From contig NC_053043.1 in assembly GCF_003473485.1 (NCBI RefSeq), positions 36,928,576-36,992,575 on the forward strand: a DNA stretch of 64,000 nt, written 5' to 3'. Below the pieces are notes generated by a model. That model was not told the origin of the DNA and did not search any database. It saw only the letters and a program-made list of their open reading frames with translations. Of this stretch, positions 35,047 through 46,773 are shown piece after piece. The translations under genes and the position numbers were made by a program. How positions within the stretch are numbered: position 1 is the stretch's first letter; the number at the start of each line of letters is the position of its first letter. The stretch comes from Medicago truncatula (taxonomy: Eukaryota > Streptophyta > Magnoliopsida > Fabales > Fabaceae).

Positions 35047-37211
35047 TGTAACGCCCACTTTTGTTAATTGCTTATTTAATCGAGTTTAGGCGATTATATT
35101 ATATTTATATAATATATGCATGATTTTGATATGATTTGAATGATTTACGACTATATTGATGGTTTGGTTGATATTGTGATAAGTTATGAGTTTCGGGAGA
35201 TTTGATAAGATTAAGGGATTTATTTTATTGTTAAATAAAATAAAGATTTGAAAATAATATAAAATATTTAGTTGAGGGCTGTTTTGATATTTTAGATAGT
35301 TTTGGGGGAGAAAGTGAGATAAGATAAGTAATTAAGAGGAGATATAAAAGAGTTAGACCTAGTTTTAGAAAAACATTGTTGTACGTACGTTTTTGGAGAA
35401 AAAGGGAGAAAAAGCCAAGAGAAGAGAAACCAAGAGGGAGAGCTGCGATTTTCTGCAATTAAAGGTAAGGGTGAGACTAATAACTCTGTATTGTTAATTG
35501 AATGTAATTCTGATGATTAGTTAGCAAGAATTAGGATTGAATTGGAGAAAACGAAAACTAGGTCAAATCCCTAAAATTGATGATTAAACGGTAGGAATTG
35601 ATTAAATTGGTGTAGAAAGTGTTCCTGGACCTTAGATAATGTTTAGGACAAACTTTGGAATCAATACCAAGCTTAGAACCCTGAGAATCGTCGGATTTTT
35701 GTGAAAATAGGAAGCCTGGCCGTAGCGACATTCATCGCTCGCCACAGCGAGCTATGAACCTCGCCTCGCGAGTGATGATCTTCATCGCTCGCCACACGAG
35801 CTTTTTCCTTCGCCTCGCGAGTTCCTTTGGTATCGCTCGCCATAGCGAGCAACCTTACTCGCCATAGCGAGCTAAGGCAGAGAGCATGTTGGATTTTGTA
35901 ATTTCGACTTTTTAGTTGGACCTTGAGTGTCTATGAGTGCCTGAACATACCTAGTAATGATTAGGGATGAATGTAGGACAAGATTGGACCCAGAACAACT
36001 TTAGTTTGGGAATTGTTTGGTACTCGCCATGGCGAGTAAGAATCCTCGCCTCGCGAGCACTTCCTGGTTGGAGTTTAAGGAGTGTTTGTGCGATCTGTGT
36101 CGCACGTTCGGATCAAGAGTGAACCCCCTTATGGTAATGAGACCTAATGACGACGTTTAATGCAGCTGTAAAGCTGTTTAGAATATGTTGATATTAATTG
36201 AGCATGATTAAAGTATTGTACAATTATGTAAGATATGAAAGTTTAATTATGATGCAATTGATTTGCTGTTGATATAATGATATCATTCTGTTATGTGACT
36301 TGACTATGCTGCTGTTGTTATTTAACTAAGTGCATAATGTCTATATATGATGAAATGATGACGCTTAGCTCCAAATTATTGGATGCATGTTGATATGTTG
36401 ATTACGGTGATTTGTTCATAAGAGTCCATGCATTAACATTCATTGAGCTTAGTCCTCACCACGATTATTAGGAGCTTTGTCCTCCGCACGATTTTATTAG
36501 GAGCTTTGTCCTCCGCACGTTTAAAGTATATTAATACTTATGATGACGATTGGTACCACATGCATATAAAGAGTCTAAGAGCATTGTCACATTGTCATGT
36601 CCATAATGCTATGTTGTTGATGACGATTGAATATGTGAATACGTGATACTTGTTTATTGAATATGCAAAGTTGTTTATGAATGATGATGTGATTACGTGA
36701 TAATTGTTTATCAAATATGCAAAGTTACTTAAGAATTGATTATTGATGTTAATGTTAATTATGATTCGAATTACTTTGGTTAACATTATTTTGTTATGAA
36801 ATCTCACCCCTTCTGCTTGAAAATGTTGCCCTTCGTATGGGTAACTTGCAGGTGATCGTGCTTAGTGTGCAGTTTCCGTCGTGAGTGGCCTTGCCTTCAC
36901 TGTGTCGTCTAGGTCGCTCTGATACGTAACGGGATGGGGCTATATGTCTTGCATGCTTCATTCTCTTACGTGAAACATTTATGTTATTTTTATAATGTTG
37001 ACTAACTTCTGAAATATTTTGATGGGGTCTGCGTGCCAAAACGATTTATGGATTATGAAATAATTTCCGCTGCATTGTTTAAGTTAATTTGTTGAAAGTT
37101 AAATTGTTATTTAACTGATTTTGGATTATGTTTTGTATGTGATATCCCGTTTATGCTGAATACTCTGATAAATGATTAGAAATTTTTATATTGGAAAAAC
37201 GGGGTGTTACA
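35047..37211 (+). mobile_element. Solo LTR, Ty3/gypsy type, 2165 bp, with 5-bp target duplication
   Basis: Starts TGTAACGCCCACTTTTG and ends AAAACGGGGTGTTACA; flanked by AGCAT at 35042-35046 and 37212-37216. It contains an array of CTCGCCATAGCGAG / CTCGCCTCGCGAG words (35720-36060) and two copies of AGGAGCTTTGTCCTCCGCAC (36470-36520). No internal region or second LTR is attached. Frames within it (35231-35458, 36443-36646, 36794-37039) are non-coding shadows. Confidence 0.9.
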
Positions 37212-37216
37212 AGCAT

Positions 37217-38720
37217 GGTAGCTAGTTTCTAGAGTTCTTATAGTAGATTACTTGGTAATGCTTTGGCTCACCTTATTCCTTCAAATATTGTAATCTTGGG
37301 ATAACTCTATCTATTCTATTAATTTAGTTTTCTATGTTTTAATTTATTTCCATCTTCATTTCCATTTTCATGGTTCAGCTCACCATGAGCTAAACCCCTT
37401 CAAGTGATTTAGACACGGTGAGGTTATGATTTATTAATTTACTTGCGATATATAAAGTTGTACTGCCATGCTTTATTCTAACAAACTGTTTTAACTCAAA
37501 AATTTTAGAAATAAAAGCTGACAACTTTTATTTCTAATGTTATAGCTCCTTTATCAAGTGATAGGGCAAGGGAGTGGAAAATGTTTATTAGATGTGAATT
37601 TTCCCTTAAGCACTTACCGGTGAAAGAGTCAAGAGTCTTTAATGTAGAGTTGATGATATAGGAAGTTATAGCTCTGTGAATCTCAGTTAGCTTCAGAGGT
37701 TAATAAACGGTCATAGCGTTGAGAATCACTAGAGCTATACAATGTTATAACTTAACACTATGGTCTTGGTATGACTCTTGTCATATGGAAATAGAATATG
37801 ATAGCTTAATACCCTCCAGCGGAAAGGTCGGGTACCTGAACCTACAAATTGTGCGTGTTATGTACCGTGATCGTGCCCTTAATTATGATGCCATCATGTA
37901 GCTCAACACGATGGTGGAGTGAACATCTCCTAATAGACCATTTGGTTTGCCTTGAAGCCGGTTATGAGAGATATAGCTCTATGGATCACATAGTTGCGAG
38001 AAACTAATAAACGGCTAAAATCCTGTGAGACAAAGTAGCTATATCAAGATATAGCGTTGTGTATCTCATACTAAATATGATTTGAACCAGCTAGAGCTCT
38101 GAGCGACACATGCAGCTATACCTAAGTTATAGCTCTGTAAATCGCAGTAATGTTTTATCATAATTAAACCTTGTTCAAAACCACACTTTTCATCTTGAGA
38201 TTTTCTAAAGACTTTAACTGTTTTCCCAAACTTAACCTTTTACTTTTATTGTTGTGAAAAATGTTATATTTTATTTTTCTCCAAACATGTTTTCTGCAGA
38301 AAAGCTACGCAAAGCCATAGCTCCACAGTCTCTATGGGATCGATATCTTTTTATACTATAACTTTTGCAGTGTATACTTGCACTTAGCCTTTCCACCTTA
38401 AAATACTCATAGTATTTTGGGAAACACCAATTATCCTATGGAATTTTTAATTTATAAATAAATATGTTGCCACCTCTTTGACACATTATTTCTACAAATA
38501 GTTTATATTTTTATCCTCCATCATATATTATTATTTTTCTTTTGATATATTATTGTTGCCTATCATGAAAGGCTATAATAGATATAAAAATATACTTATA
38601 GTATTGGAAGAAAAAAAAATGAAAAATTGAGTGAGAAAAAGAGATAAATACGATAAATTAATGTACCATGGAAACATTTAATAATAATTAATAATTCCTG
38701 AATGGTTTCTTGCTGCCTCT
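37217..38720. repeat. Duplicated 5' flank of NCR5 (partner 45010-46630)
   Basis: 37425-37900 matches 45022-45480 closely (shared ACTTACCGGTGAAAG, GGTCGGG(T/C)ACCTGA). 38440-38720 matches 45975-46670. Degenerate repeats of TATAGCTCTGTGAATC-type words occur between 37665 and 38150. No gene. Confidence 0.75.
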
Positions 38721-38723
38721 AGA

Positions 38724-38776
38724 TGCTAAAAACTATTTAAATGAACTTGACAAAACATGAGAACTTTATATATAAA
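38724..38776 (+). promoter_or_regulatory. NCR5 promoter block and TATA box
   Basis: GCTAAAAACTATTTAAATGA then ACTTGACAAAACATGAGAAC, then TATATAAAG at 38768-38776, about 46 bp before the ATG. Same block as at other NCR loci. Confidence 0.75.
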
Positions 38777-38821
38777 GTGATCAAACAATCTTCTACTTAT
38801 TAAATGCAAAGGGGACAAAAT

Positions 38822-39087
38822 ATGGCTCAAAATAAATATTTGTTTTGTGCTTTTATCATCTTTCTTTCTCTATTTTTTGTCCTAACTAAAAGTAATAAGT
38901 CCTTTTTCACACTACTCTAATTTATCTTATATAAAATATTTCATCATCTTTTAGTAACATTTATATTTTGTTCTTATTAAATATTACAGGTTCTATTCCC
39001 TGCAAGACACGTACTCAATGTCCAGAGAAAATGTGTCGTCTTCCTAAATTTGTGTGGTGTATTGATGGTTCTTGTGTATGCGCGTAA
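38822..39087 (+). CDS. NCR: Nodule-specific cysteine-rich (NCR) peptide 5
   Basis: Exons 38822-38891 and 38990-39087, joined over a 98-bp GT..AG phase-1 intron, give 55 aa. The usual donor position A|GTAAGT has mutated to AATAAGT, so splicing must use the GT three bases upstream (GTAATA). This drops one codon but keeps the frame, Ser being rebuilt across the junction. Signal peptide MAQNKYLFCAFIIFLSLFF and onward. The mature part has six cysteines with the family spacing 5-4-7-4-1 and about +3 charge (five Lys/Arg, two acids). Like NCR3 it is cationic. A MITE has inserted 55 bp after the stop. Partner of the broken locus at 46774. The weaker donor is the one doubtful point. Confidence 0.85.
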
Positions 39088-39142
39088 GTGTAACAAATAA
39101 GTTGAAAAATAAATCGTTATTTAAAATAAGTTGAAAAATAAA

Positions 39143-39326
39143 TGAGTAGTGATATATGAACATCCATTTGAAGACAATTTTGATGATAACTTTGTTTTTC
39201 TCACTTTTTATTGGTCAAAAACAATGGAGAGAGAAAAAGGAAGAGAGATGAAAAGAAGATAATGTGAGTATGAGAGAGAGTTGTCAAAAAGTTGTCATAA
39301 AATGATTGTAAAAATATCATTTCTCA
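39143..39326. mobile_element. MITE in the 3' flank of NCR5
   Basis: 184-bp element with inverted ends TGAGTAGTGATATATGAACA and, on minus, TGAGAAATGATATTTTTACA. It contains AGAGAGAGTTGTCAAAAAGT and is flanked by AAATAAA on both sides. It is absent from the equivalent point of NCR6 (near 47090), which shows the empty site. Related copies lie at 43139 and 61988. Confidence 0.85.
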
Positions 39327-39645
39327 AAATAAATCTATATTACTTGTAACTTTACAATTTTATTTGTACATCATAATATTTGTAATCTTAAAATCTCCAT
39401 CATACTTTTATTTGTTTCTTTGACCAGATCAAAATTGTATTGTTAAATTATATAAGTATGTTACCGTCATTCATTCATTGAAAATATGAAAAACAACATC
39501 ACTTCAAGTATAGTTAGCTTTATTAATAAATGAAGACAATGCACGATTGTATTGATATAATATCTATTCTATTTCTATACTTAGCATAAAATTATTTTTG
39601 ATGTAAACTATGGTGGAACTCATTTAGTGGTAGGACTCACCGTCC

Positions 39646-41930
39646 ACTACAAAAAATGTTGCATTTTGCCAGGGGCAGAAGCCTGGCAAAATGCAGAAAG
39701 CCTTGGCAAATGGACGTTTGCCAGGAGTTTTGCCAGGAGCAGAATCCCTAGCTAATCTGCTCATCGCAAATGACCCTGCCAGGGCTTTAGCTCCTGGCAA
39801 ATGCACTCCTGGCACAGGCCCTGGCACAACCCCTGGCAAATTGTGTTTGCATGATTGCAGGCTTTTCTGACGTATTCTGGCCAATGCAGGCTTTTGTAGA
39901 TGATCACATCAGTCATTTTCAAACCATGCCAGGGGTTAACCCCTGGCAAAATGTGTACGTATTTTTTAAAAAAAAAAAACATTTTTTAAATGTTTAAAAA
40001 ATCAAAATATTAAAATTTAATAATTAAAATAATTTTACAAAACATTTTAAAATTAACTTCAACAAAACAAAAACACAAACCTAAATACATATTACAAAAT
40101 TACAAGATATAAACAATAGTATAACATCATTCATTTATGAATAAAACAAATTATGGATAACGGAGACATCAAACATATTCAAATTTTTTCATATATGATT
40201 GCAACAACACAAATGTATGGGGATTATAGAACTCCATTGGTAAATAACAAAGTTGATTTATTAATTGAAATAGCTACAGAAAAAGGAAGAAAATATTAAC
40301 TTAAAATCATTGCCTTTGGATGTGTACCAAAGTTGATATATAATTAAAAAAATGTTACTAGTGAAAAAATAAGGTGATTCCTTGATTTTATTTGACCTTT
40401 TTCCTGGTACTCAGTTGTATAAGCACTTCAAAGAGAATCCACCAAACAGTTTGCATTCAGCTGAAATAGAAAACTATCTAAACTGAATAACACAGAAATG
40501 AACTAGCAGTCAAATAGTTGGTATCATTCAAATGAGATTAATGAAAATAAAGCAAAGAAAAAATGAATAACAGAATAACTAAAAATTACTTTAAATCTAA
40601 GGCAACCAGTGACATCAAATTTCAAAGGAAACTGAAACATGATAACATAGTTCTTCTACACATTTATTTCAAAGGTGACTCACAATTGTTCAAAATAGCC
40701 AACCAACTATACACATTATAAAACACTTAAAAATAGATCTAAGTTCTCATTCCTCTAAACGACATCAAAAGAACGTCATAGCAGAACAAGATAGTTTAAA
40801 ACAAAAAGCACTTTCTTTGTTAAAGAACGTCATATATAGCAGAAAAAAGTTTCCAAAGATCTTACTTCCATAATGAGCAAATGATGCATTTCATTCCAGC
40901 TCTCGGCAAAATGCACTTTCAGATAATCCGCTCGTGCACACTAAATAAAATAAACTAGATGGGTTGAAAGCTCCATCAGACCAGATATGCGCGGCCAAAC
41001 CATTTTAGACCAAACCAAAATACAGAAACATGGCATCCCAATCCAAAATGATGAAAAAGTTCACAAATCACAGTATAGGTGTGCCAATTAACACATAAAA
41101 GGAACATACAAAGTTCAAAATCGATAAACAAATTGACAAGGCTCAAATTTACAACAGAGTGAAGAATGGTGGAACTAAGTTCCCCTCAAATTATAGTTAA
41201 TCTTAACACAATCCAGCAAATAAATAAAACTGTGCATTTAAATATACACGAGCATAACGAAAAATAAAAATAGAGAATAGAATAATGCAATCAGCTGCAA
41301 CTTAGAAATTTATTAAGTTACATCCTCCAAACATGGCAAACTTGTAAATAAAAAAAAAACATATTCCTAACTAATAGCATTCCATACCTGCCACAAATTG
41401 CTGTTCAACACCTATGCCCGCAGCAGCTTCTTGCTCTGCTGCTAATTTTCATCTGTTAGTTTCTTCTTCAGCAGCCGCAATGTCCATCATTAGCCCCTCG
41501 ATCTGCATTACAAAGAGGCCAATTGATTCCAAGAGATAAAAAAGTATTGACACCAAATGCCTCACGCAAATTACCCACAGCCCATAACCACACAACAAAA
41601 CATACATCCTACAAAATAAAAAAAGTCGACAAAACCTTCACAAATCACAATTAAGGGATCATATTAAACTTGTCGCAAATGTGGTTAAGCTTACATTTTC
41701 ATTTGCCACTCTTTCCTTCTCTCCAAGTTCCTCCACCCGGTGCATTCTATGGTCGAGTTCTTTGACCTGGGCTTCTATTTTGTGTGTTTATTTCTCTCTA
41801 AATTACATACTTCGTTTATTTTTTTCAAATTGAGAGAATTTTTACTCCTTTCAAACTACTAATTCATTCAAAATTACAAAATCAATAGTTACAAATAAAA
41901 TAAATAAATAATAAGTAATTAGAAGATAAT
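39646..41930. mobile_element. CACTA (En/Spm-like) transposon end, inverted relative to the one at 1-2438
   Basis: Begins with CACTACAAAAAATGTTGC at 39646, followed by subterminal TTTGCCAGGGGC-type repeats up to 39960. 40960-41190 is the inverted homologue of 720-1060. The distal end was not located; the boundary given is where homology to the left copy would run out of the window. Open frames 39624-39884 and 39761-39982 are terminal-repeat shadows. Confidence 0.8.
41388..41778 (-). pseudogene. Transposase-like coding relic inside the CACTA element
   Basis: On minus, one exon-like piece (about 41778-41695, ending in a GTAAGC donor) encodes VKELDHRMHRVEELGEKERV. A second (41502-41388, between a CAG acceptor and GTATGG donor) encodes IEGLMMDIAAAEEETNR, then an in-frame TGA, then KLAAEQEAAAGIGVEQQF. 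Both are charged and coiled-coil-like, as in the C-terminal part of plant CACTA (Transposase_24-type) proteins. The TGA makes it non-functional. Family is inferred from location and composition. Confidence 0.4.
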
Positions 41931-43138
41931 CAGGGAAACATTTCTAATAATCGCCAATTTAAAAGAAGTAAGTATTCTTAAAAGATGGCAAACTTGTCAA
42001 AATACTTTTTTTTTTTACTATCTTGTCAAATAGTTTGCTTTATTATTACTGGCGAAAAGACGGGCACGTGAGTGCCTGTCTTTCTATTTTTTTATTGCAC
42101 GAACGTTTGAAAATTATGAACGGTTATTTTTTTATAAAATTTTGATTTTGATTAAAATTAAAAATATAAATGTTTATTGATTTCAAGTTATAACAAACTA
42201 AAATAACCATGATTATCTATTTCAATGACATCAACAATATATCAAAAAATATATAATCTAAATTCTTTTTTTAATGACACCAACAACAATCTTTATTATA
42301 TAAAAAGTTGATTGAGCGTATAATTGGGATGATGAAAAAGTAAGTATAAATATACTCATCTAATTTGTTACACTTTTTAAATGATACCAAATATATATAC
42401 ACACACACATTCATATCATGTTTGTTACATTTTATTAATATTTAAATTTATTCTTATCTCTTTGTTACATGTGTTATTTGTATTGATAATTGAGAACATA
42501 TTTAAAAGGAGAAAAAAGTCAACTCAAAAGAGCTGAAATGAGTTCTTTTTTTTATATAATATAGATGTATAGATAGATTTTGAAAAGAGCAACTAAAACA
42601 AAAATATCAAGTCAACTTCCAAATAACTTTAACACTTTTTAAAGCTTGAATCTTTTCACTACCAAAAAAAGCTTGAATCTTTTTATAAAGTTTACTCTCT
42701 CCGTCCCTAATTATAAGACTACTTACAAAAAATTATTCGTCTCTTAATATAAGATTATCTACAAATTTCTAGATGTATTTATTACTCCTTTTCCAACTAT
42801 ACCATTGATTAATACTATCAATTTATCTTGAAATACGAAAAGTTAATATTAAATATATCTATACACAAAGGACAATTTGATAATAGACACATATATTTGT
42901 GACAACTTTATGACTACAACAACTTTTATTTATACCCGTTTTTTTTTTAAAAAAAAAAAACTATTCCTATCAAAAAGGGTCATGCTAAAAGGGAAATATA
43001 ATTGATAAATTTAATTTATGTTGAAAAAGTTAGTTTTTAATGTTTTAATGTGTTGAATACACACACAACTTCCAAAATAAACCTTCCACTTTAAGCTTCT
43101 TATCAAGTGTCCTAAGAACACTTGTTAGCATTTTTCAA
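41931..43138. other. Intergenic AT-rich DNA with a degenerate Stowaway-like MITE
   Basis: At 42697 CTCTCTCCGTCCCTAATTAT is the typical end of a Tc1/mariner-type plant MITE; the other end near 42880 is not clean. No gene seen. Confidence 0.5.
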
Positions 43139-43322
43139 AGAGAAATGATATTTGAACATCCATTTTGTGACAACTTTTATGACAACTTTCTCTCTCATAC
43201 TCACAACATATTTTCATTTGTCTCTTCATTGCTTTGATTTTTGTGCCTAGACTCACATTTCTTTTATATTTTGATTGTCCCACAAGTTGTCCCATAAAAT
43301 GGTTGTTCAAATAACACTCCTC
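43139..43322. mobile_element. MITE, same family as 39143-39326
   Basis: Ends AGAGAAATGATATTTGAACA and, on minus, GAGGAGTGTTATTTGAACAA. The interior has ACAACTTTCTCTCTCATACT. About 184 bp, matching the length of the copy at NCR5. The minus frame 43125-43310 is a shadow. Confidence 0.75.
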
Positions 43323-43611
43323 AAAGAAAAAAGGACGGGGGAGTATAACTTTTCTCCCAAAACTTGAATCTCTTCATCAAATTTGAAACTTTGCTAAATA
43401 TTGAAGCTTTTTTTTATAAAGTTTGAAAATTTGTCATCTAAACTTTATTTGATCAACAATAATCCGTTTTTCTTTCAATTAATCCATGCCTATATATAAG
43501 AGGAATATGAAATTTTGGTGTAGCTCTATTTTCTTTCAATTTTACCATTCATTTAAATTATTTTAATTATAATAATCCGTTTTTACCGAATCAAATAGCT
43601 AAATATTTTTT

Positions 43612-43700
43612 AATGAGTTTAGCTCAATTGGTATGGATAATGCATAATATATGCAAGGTCAGGGGTTCAAACCTCTGCCATCACTAAAATAAAATAAAAA
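43612..43700 (+). mobile_element. tRNA-derived SINE copy
   Basis: GAGTTTAGCTCAATTGGTAT (box A type), 30 bp later AGGGGTTCAAACCTCTGCC (intact box B), then an A-rich tail AAAATAAAATAAAAAAG. Sister of 21255-21335. The tRNA-like half is too poorly paired and tailed to be a real tRNA gene. Confidence 0.65.
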
Positions 43701-43774
43701 AGTAGCCAGTTGTGTCGTCTGCATGCTAGTTAGAGAAGGAAAGCTAGTTAGAGTATGATATGATTTGTTGCAAT

Positions 43775-44355
43775 TAGGCATGGCAATTGGGCCGGGTGGG
43801 GACGGATTTTGCCTTCCCCATCCCATACTCCCATATATTTACTTGTTACTCTACCTATATCCAACGAGTATGAGAAATTGAATCTCATCTCTGTCACCAA
43901 TGGGTTTGGGTATTCCCGCCACATCCCAATCCCCACACTGAATCCATTTTTTTTTTTTTAATAAAAAAGAGTTTTTTTTAAGCTTCAATGGTAATGTTGT
44001 AATGCATTGTCCAACAATTTACGCTCATTTTAACATTTTCTTATCGAATAATTCAGTTGCTCCTTTAACTATCAATGAAAGTTCTTATATCATGACAATT
44101 ATCAAACCAAATAACATGACATATAATTATCAAACCCCTCATAAAAAAAAAAAAAAAATGACCTTTCTACATTTGGGTAGGGTTTGGGTATGGGTTCGGG
44201 GTGGATACATATATCCTCGTTATCCTCCGTACCCGTATTTTGAAATCGGGAAAAACCCAAACTCATATTCAAACCCAGTCAAATTGAAAAAATCCGTTAA
44301 ATCGGGGTTGATTTGGGCGGGTACCCATGGACATGGGTTTTGTTGCCATGAACTA
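43775..44355. mobile_element. Non-autonomous hAT element, 581 bp
   Basis: Ends TAGGCATGGCAATTGGGCC and, on minus, TAGTTCATGGCAACAAAACC; 8-bp duplication GTTGCAAT at 43767-43774 and 44356-44363. The interior has GGGTATGGG and CCCGCC words on either side of an AT-rich centre. The frames 43748-43936 (minus) and 44002-44367 (plus) are inside the element and are not genes. Confidence 0.85.
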
Positions 44356-44363
44356 GTTGCAAT

Positions 44364-46676
44364 TTGATTAGCTGAAAAGAGAATAATGTCCAATTTGAGG
44401 TCAAAGTTCTATCAGGTTGTTGAGGATAATGTCTCGGGGGCTTCTTTTGTGACTCAAAAATTGACGTGGTTCAATATTTTAGTATATATTGTATGAAGAA
44501 ATACCAAATTTCGGTATAGCTCCTTTTTTTTGTGATTTTACCTTTCAAAGTCTTAGAGACAAATAAAGCCTGAATTTGAATTTTTCAGATGAAGTGATCC
44601 GTAATTAAAAGATAATTCTCAGCATGGTGTTTTTGCTCCTAACTTCCTATCAGATGACACCTATTATGATTACATACCTCATAGTATACATATGAAGCAC
44701 ATGGTTAGAAGTTCTAACATTGCACTTACAATCTCCTACTGAGAAATATCCAATTACAAAAATTTAGTATAGACAAATCACGCATTTACACAAAATCTCG
44801 GCTATTATTTTTAGATTGAACGTCTCAGATAAAAAAATTCACGAAATATATTTTAAATAATCTTTATTGTTAATTAAGATCGAACAATCGAAATGAGTAA
44901 CTGTGTGCGTCATGTAGGGAATCTGTTTCAAAATAAAGAGTATGCTAGGATCATGTCTCTTTGACTGGTTCCCATTACTTGACCACCTCAAGAGTCGTCT
45001 CCTATCATGTAGCCATTAATGCAATATGATTTATTAATTTACTTGCGATATATAAAGTTGTATCGCCATGCTTTATTCTAACAAACTGTTTTAACTCAAA
45101 ATCTTTAGAAATAAATCCTGACAACTTTTATTTCTAATGTTATAGCTCCCTTATCAAGTGATAGGGTAAGGGAGTGGAAAATATTTATTAGATGTGAATT
45201 TGCCCTTAAGCACTTACCGGTGAAAGGGTCAAGAGTCTTTAACGTATAGTTGGTGATATAGGAAGCTATAGTTATGTGGGTCTCAGTTAGCTTAAAAGGT
45301 TAATAAACGGCCATAGCGTTTAGAATCACTAGAGCTATACAATGCTATAGCTTAACACTACGGTCTTGGTAAGAATCTTTTCATATGGAAATAGGATCTG
45401 ATAGCTTAATACCCTCAAGCGAAAAGGTCGGGCACCTGATCCTACAAACTGTGTGTGTTAAATACCGTGCTCATGCCCTTAATAAAGAGTATGCTAGGAT
45501 CATGTCTCTTTGACTGGTTACTTGACCAAAGAGTCGTCTCCTGTCATGTAGCCATTATTAATGCAATACGCTCATGGAACATGACTGCGGTATGCTTATG
45601 ATGCGCCAAAGCATGAGCTCTGGAAAATTATATGTCGCAACTAACCCACGTGCCACCTACAAGGGGCCGAATAGGTATAAGCCTTGTCATTGTTTGGGGT
45701 GCTCAACTCGCACTTGAACTTGTTATGGTCTTCATGGATCTTACAATGACAACGATTGCATGCATCTGACAAACCCTAGAGCATCCCAAAAAACCTAAAA
45801 CCTTATTCACGGTTAAATATTATCCAATATAACATTATATAAAAGCCTTATCACGAACATGCACACAAAGTAAACCCAAATCAAGATAACAATAATTAAG
45901 GACAAGAAAAATGAGATCTTACATTTGATATGTATTAATTTTGAACCTATAGTTTTGCCAATAAATAAATATTATCATATGAAACTTTTAATTTATAAAT
46001 AAATACGTTGCTATCTCTTTGACGCATTATTTCTACAAATAGTTTATATTTTTATCCTCCATCCTTATTTTTTTTTCTTTTGATATATTATTGTTGCCTA
46101 TCATGAAAGGCTAAAATAGATATAAAAATAGACAAATTCTATGGTACACCCAATATATTTTAGTGTATTGGTACATTCACTCTTTAAATTAATAGTTAAA
46201 TGAGTTGTTTTTTGAAGAAAAATATTATTTTTTATCACCTATAATTAATAACTAAATCTTATTCATCAAAAATGTCAATGAAATAAAATTAATTTTTTTA
46301 AATTTTTTTCACTCATAATTGAGAACATTGATTATTTTTTATGAGAATATATATGTAAGAAAAAAAAAATTATGATTCTTATAAACAATGAAATGATTTT
46401 TTTTTCTTATGAAATGATGTTCTATAAAATATAAATATTAACAAAATAGCTATTTATTTCATAAAAAATGATCATTAATTTATAAAATTATGAAGCGGGA
46501 GTACCGATACACCTCACTTTGTGAGTGTACCGTAAAAATTCCCATAAAAATATACTTATTGGAAGAAAAAAGGTCAAGTTGAGTGAGAAAAGGAGATAAA
46601 TACGATAAATGGATGTATCGTGAAAAAATTTAATGATAATTAATATTTCCTGAATGGTTTCTTGCAACCCCTAGGT
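44364..46676. repeat. Intergenic and duplicated 5' flank of NCR6 (partner 34040-38720)
   Basis: 44364-44930 shows nothing recognisable. 45022-45480 matches 37425-37900; 45540-45960 matches 34040-34450; 45975-46670 matches 38440-38720. An insertion of about 400 bp (about 46136-46545) with GGTACAC-type inverted ends (CTATGGTACACCC and, on minus, TTACGGTACACTCAC) breaks the last block and is probably a MITE. Confidence 0.7.
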
Positions 46677-46773
46677 GCTAAAACCTATTTAACTAAAGTT
46701 AACAAAAGCTGAGAACTTTATATATAAAGTGATCAAACAATCTTCAACTTATTAAATGCAAAGGAGGAAAAAT

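Noticed and set aside
35720-36060. CRISPR-like array
   Set aside because: Repeated palindromic words have irregular spacing and lie in a plant LTR; CRISPR is not expected in nuclear plant DNA.
39624-39982. Two overlapping minus-strand proteins
   Set aside because: They are translations of the TTTGCCAGGGG subterminal repeats of the CACTA end.
43612-43700. tRNA gene
   Set aside because: Boxes A and B are present, but acceptor and anticodon stems do not pair convincingly and an A-rich tail follows; SINE is the better call.
44002-44367. 121-codon protein
   Set aside because: Lies entirely inside a non-autonomous hAT element bounded by an 8-bp duplication.
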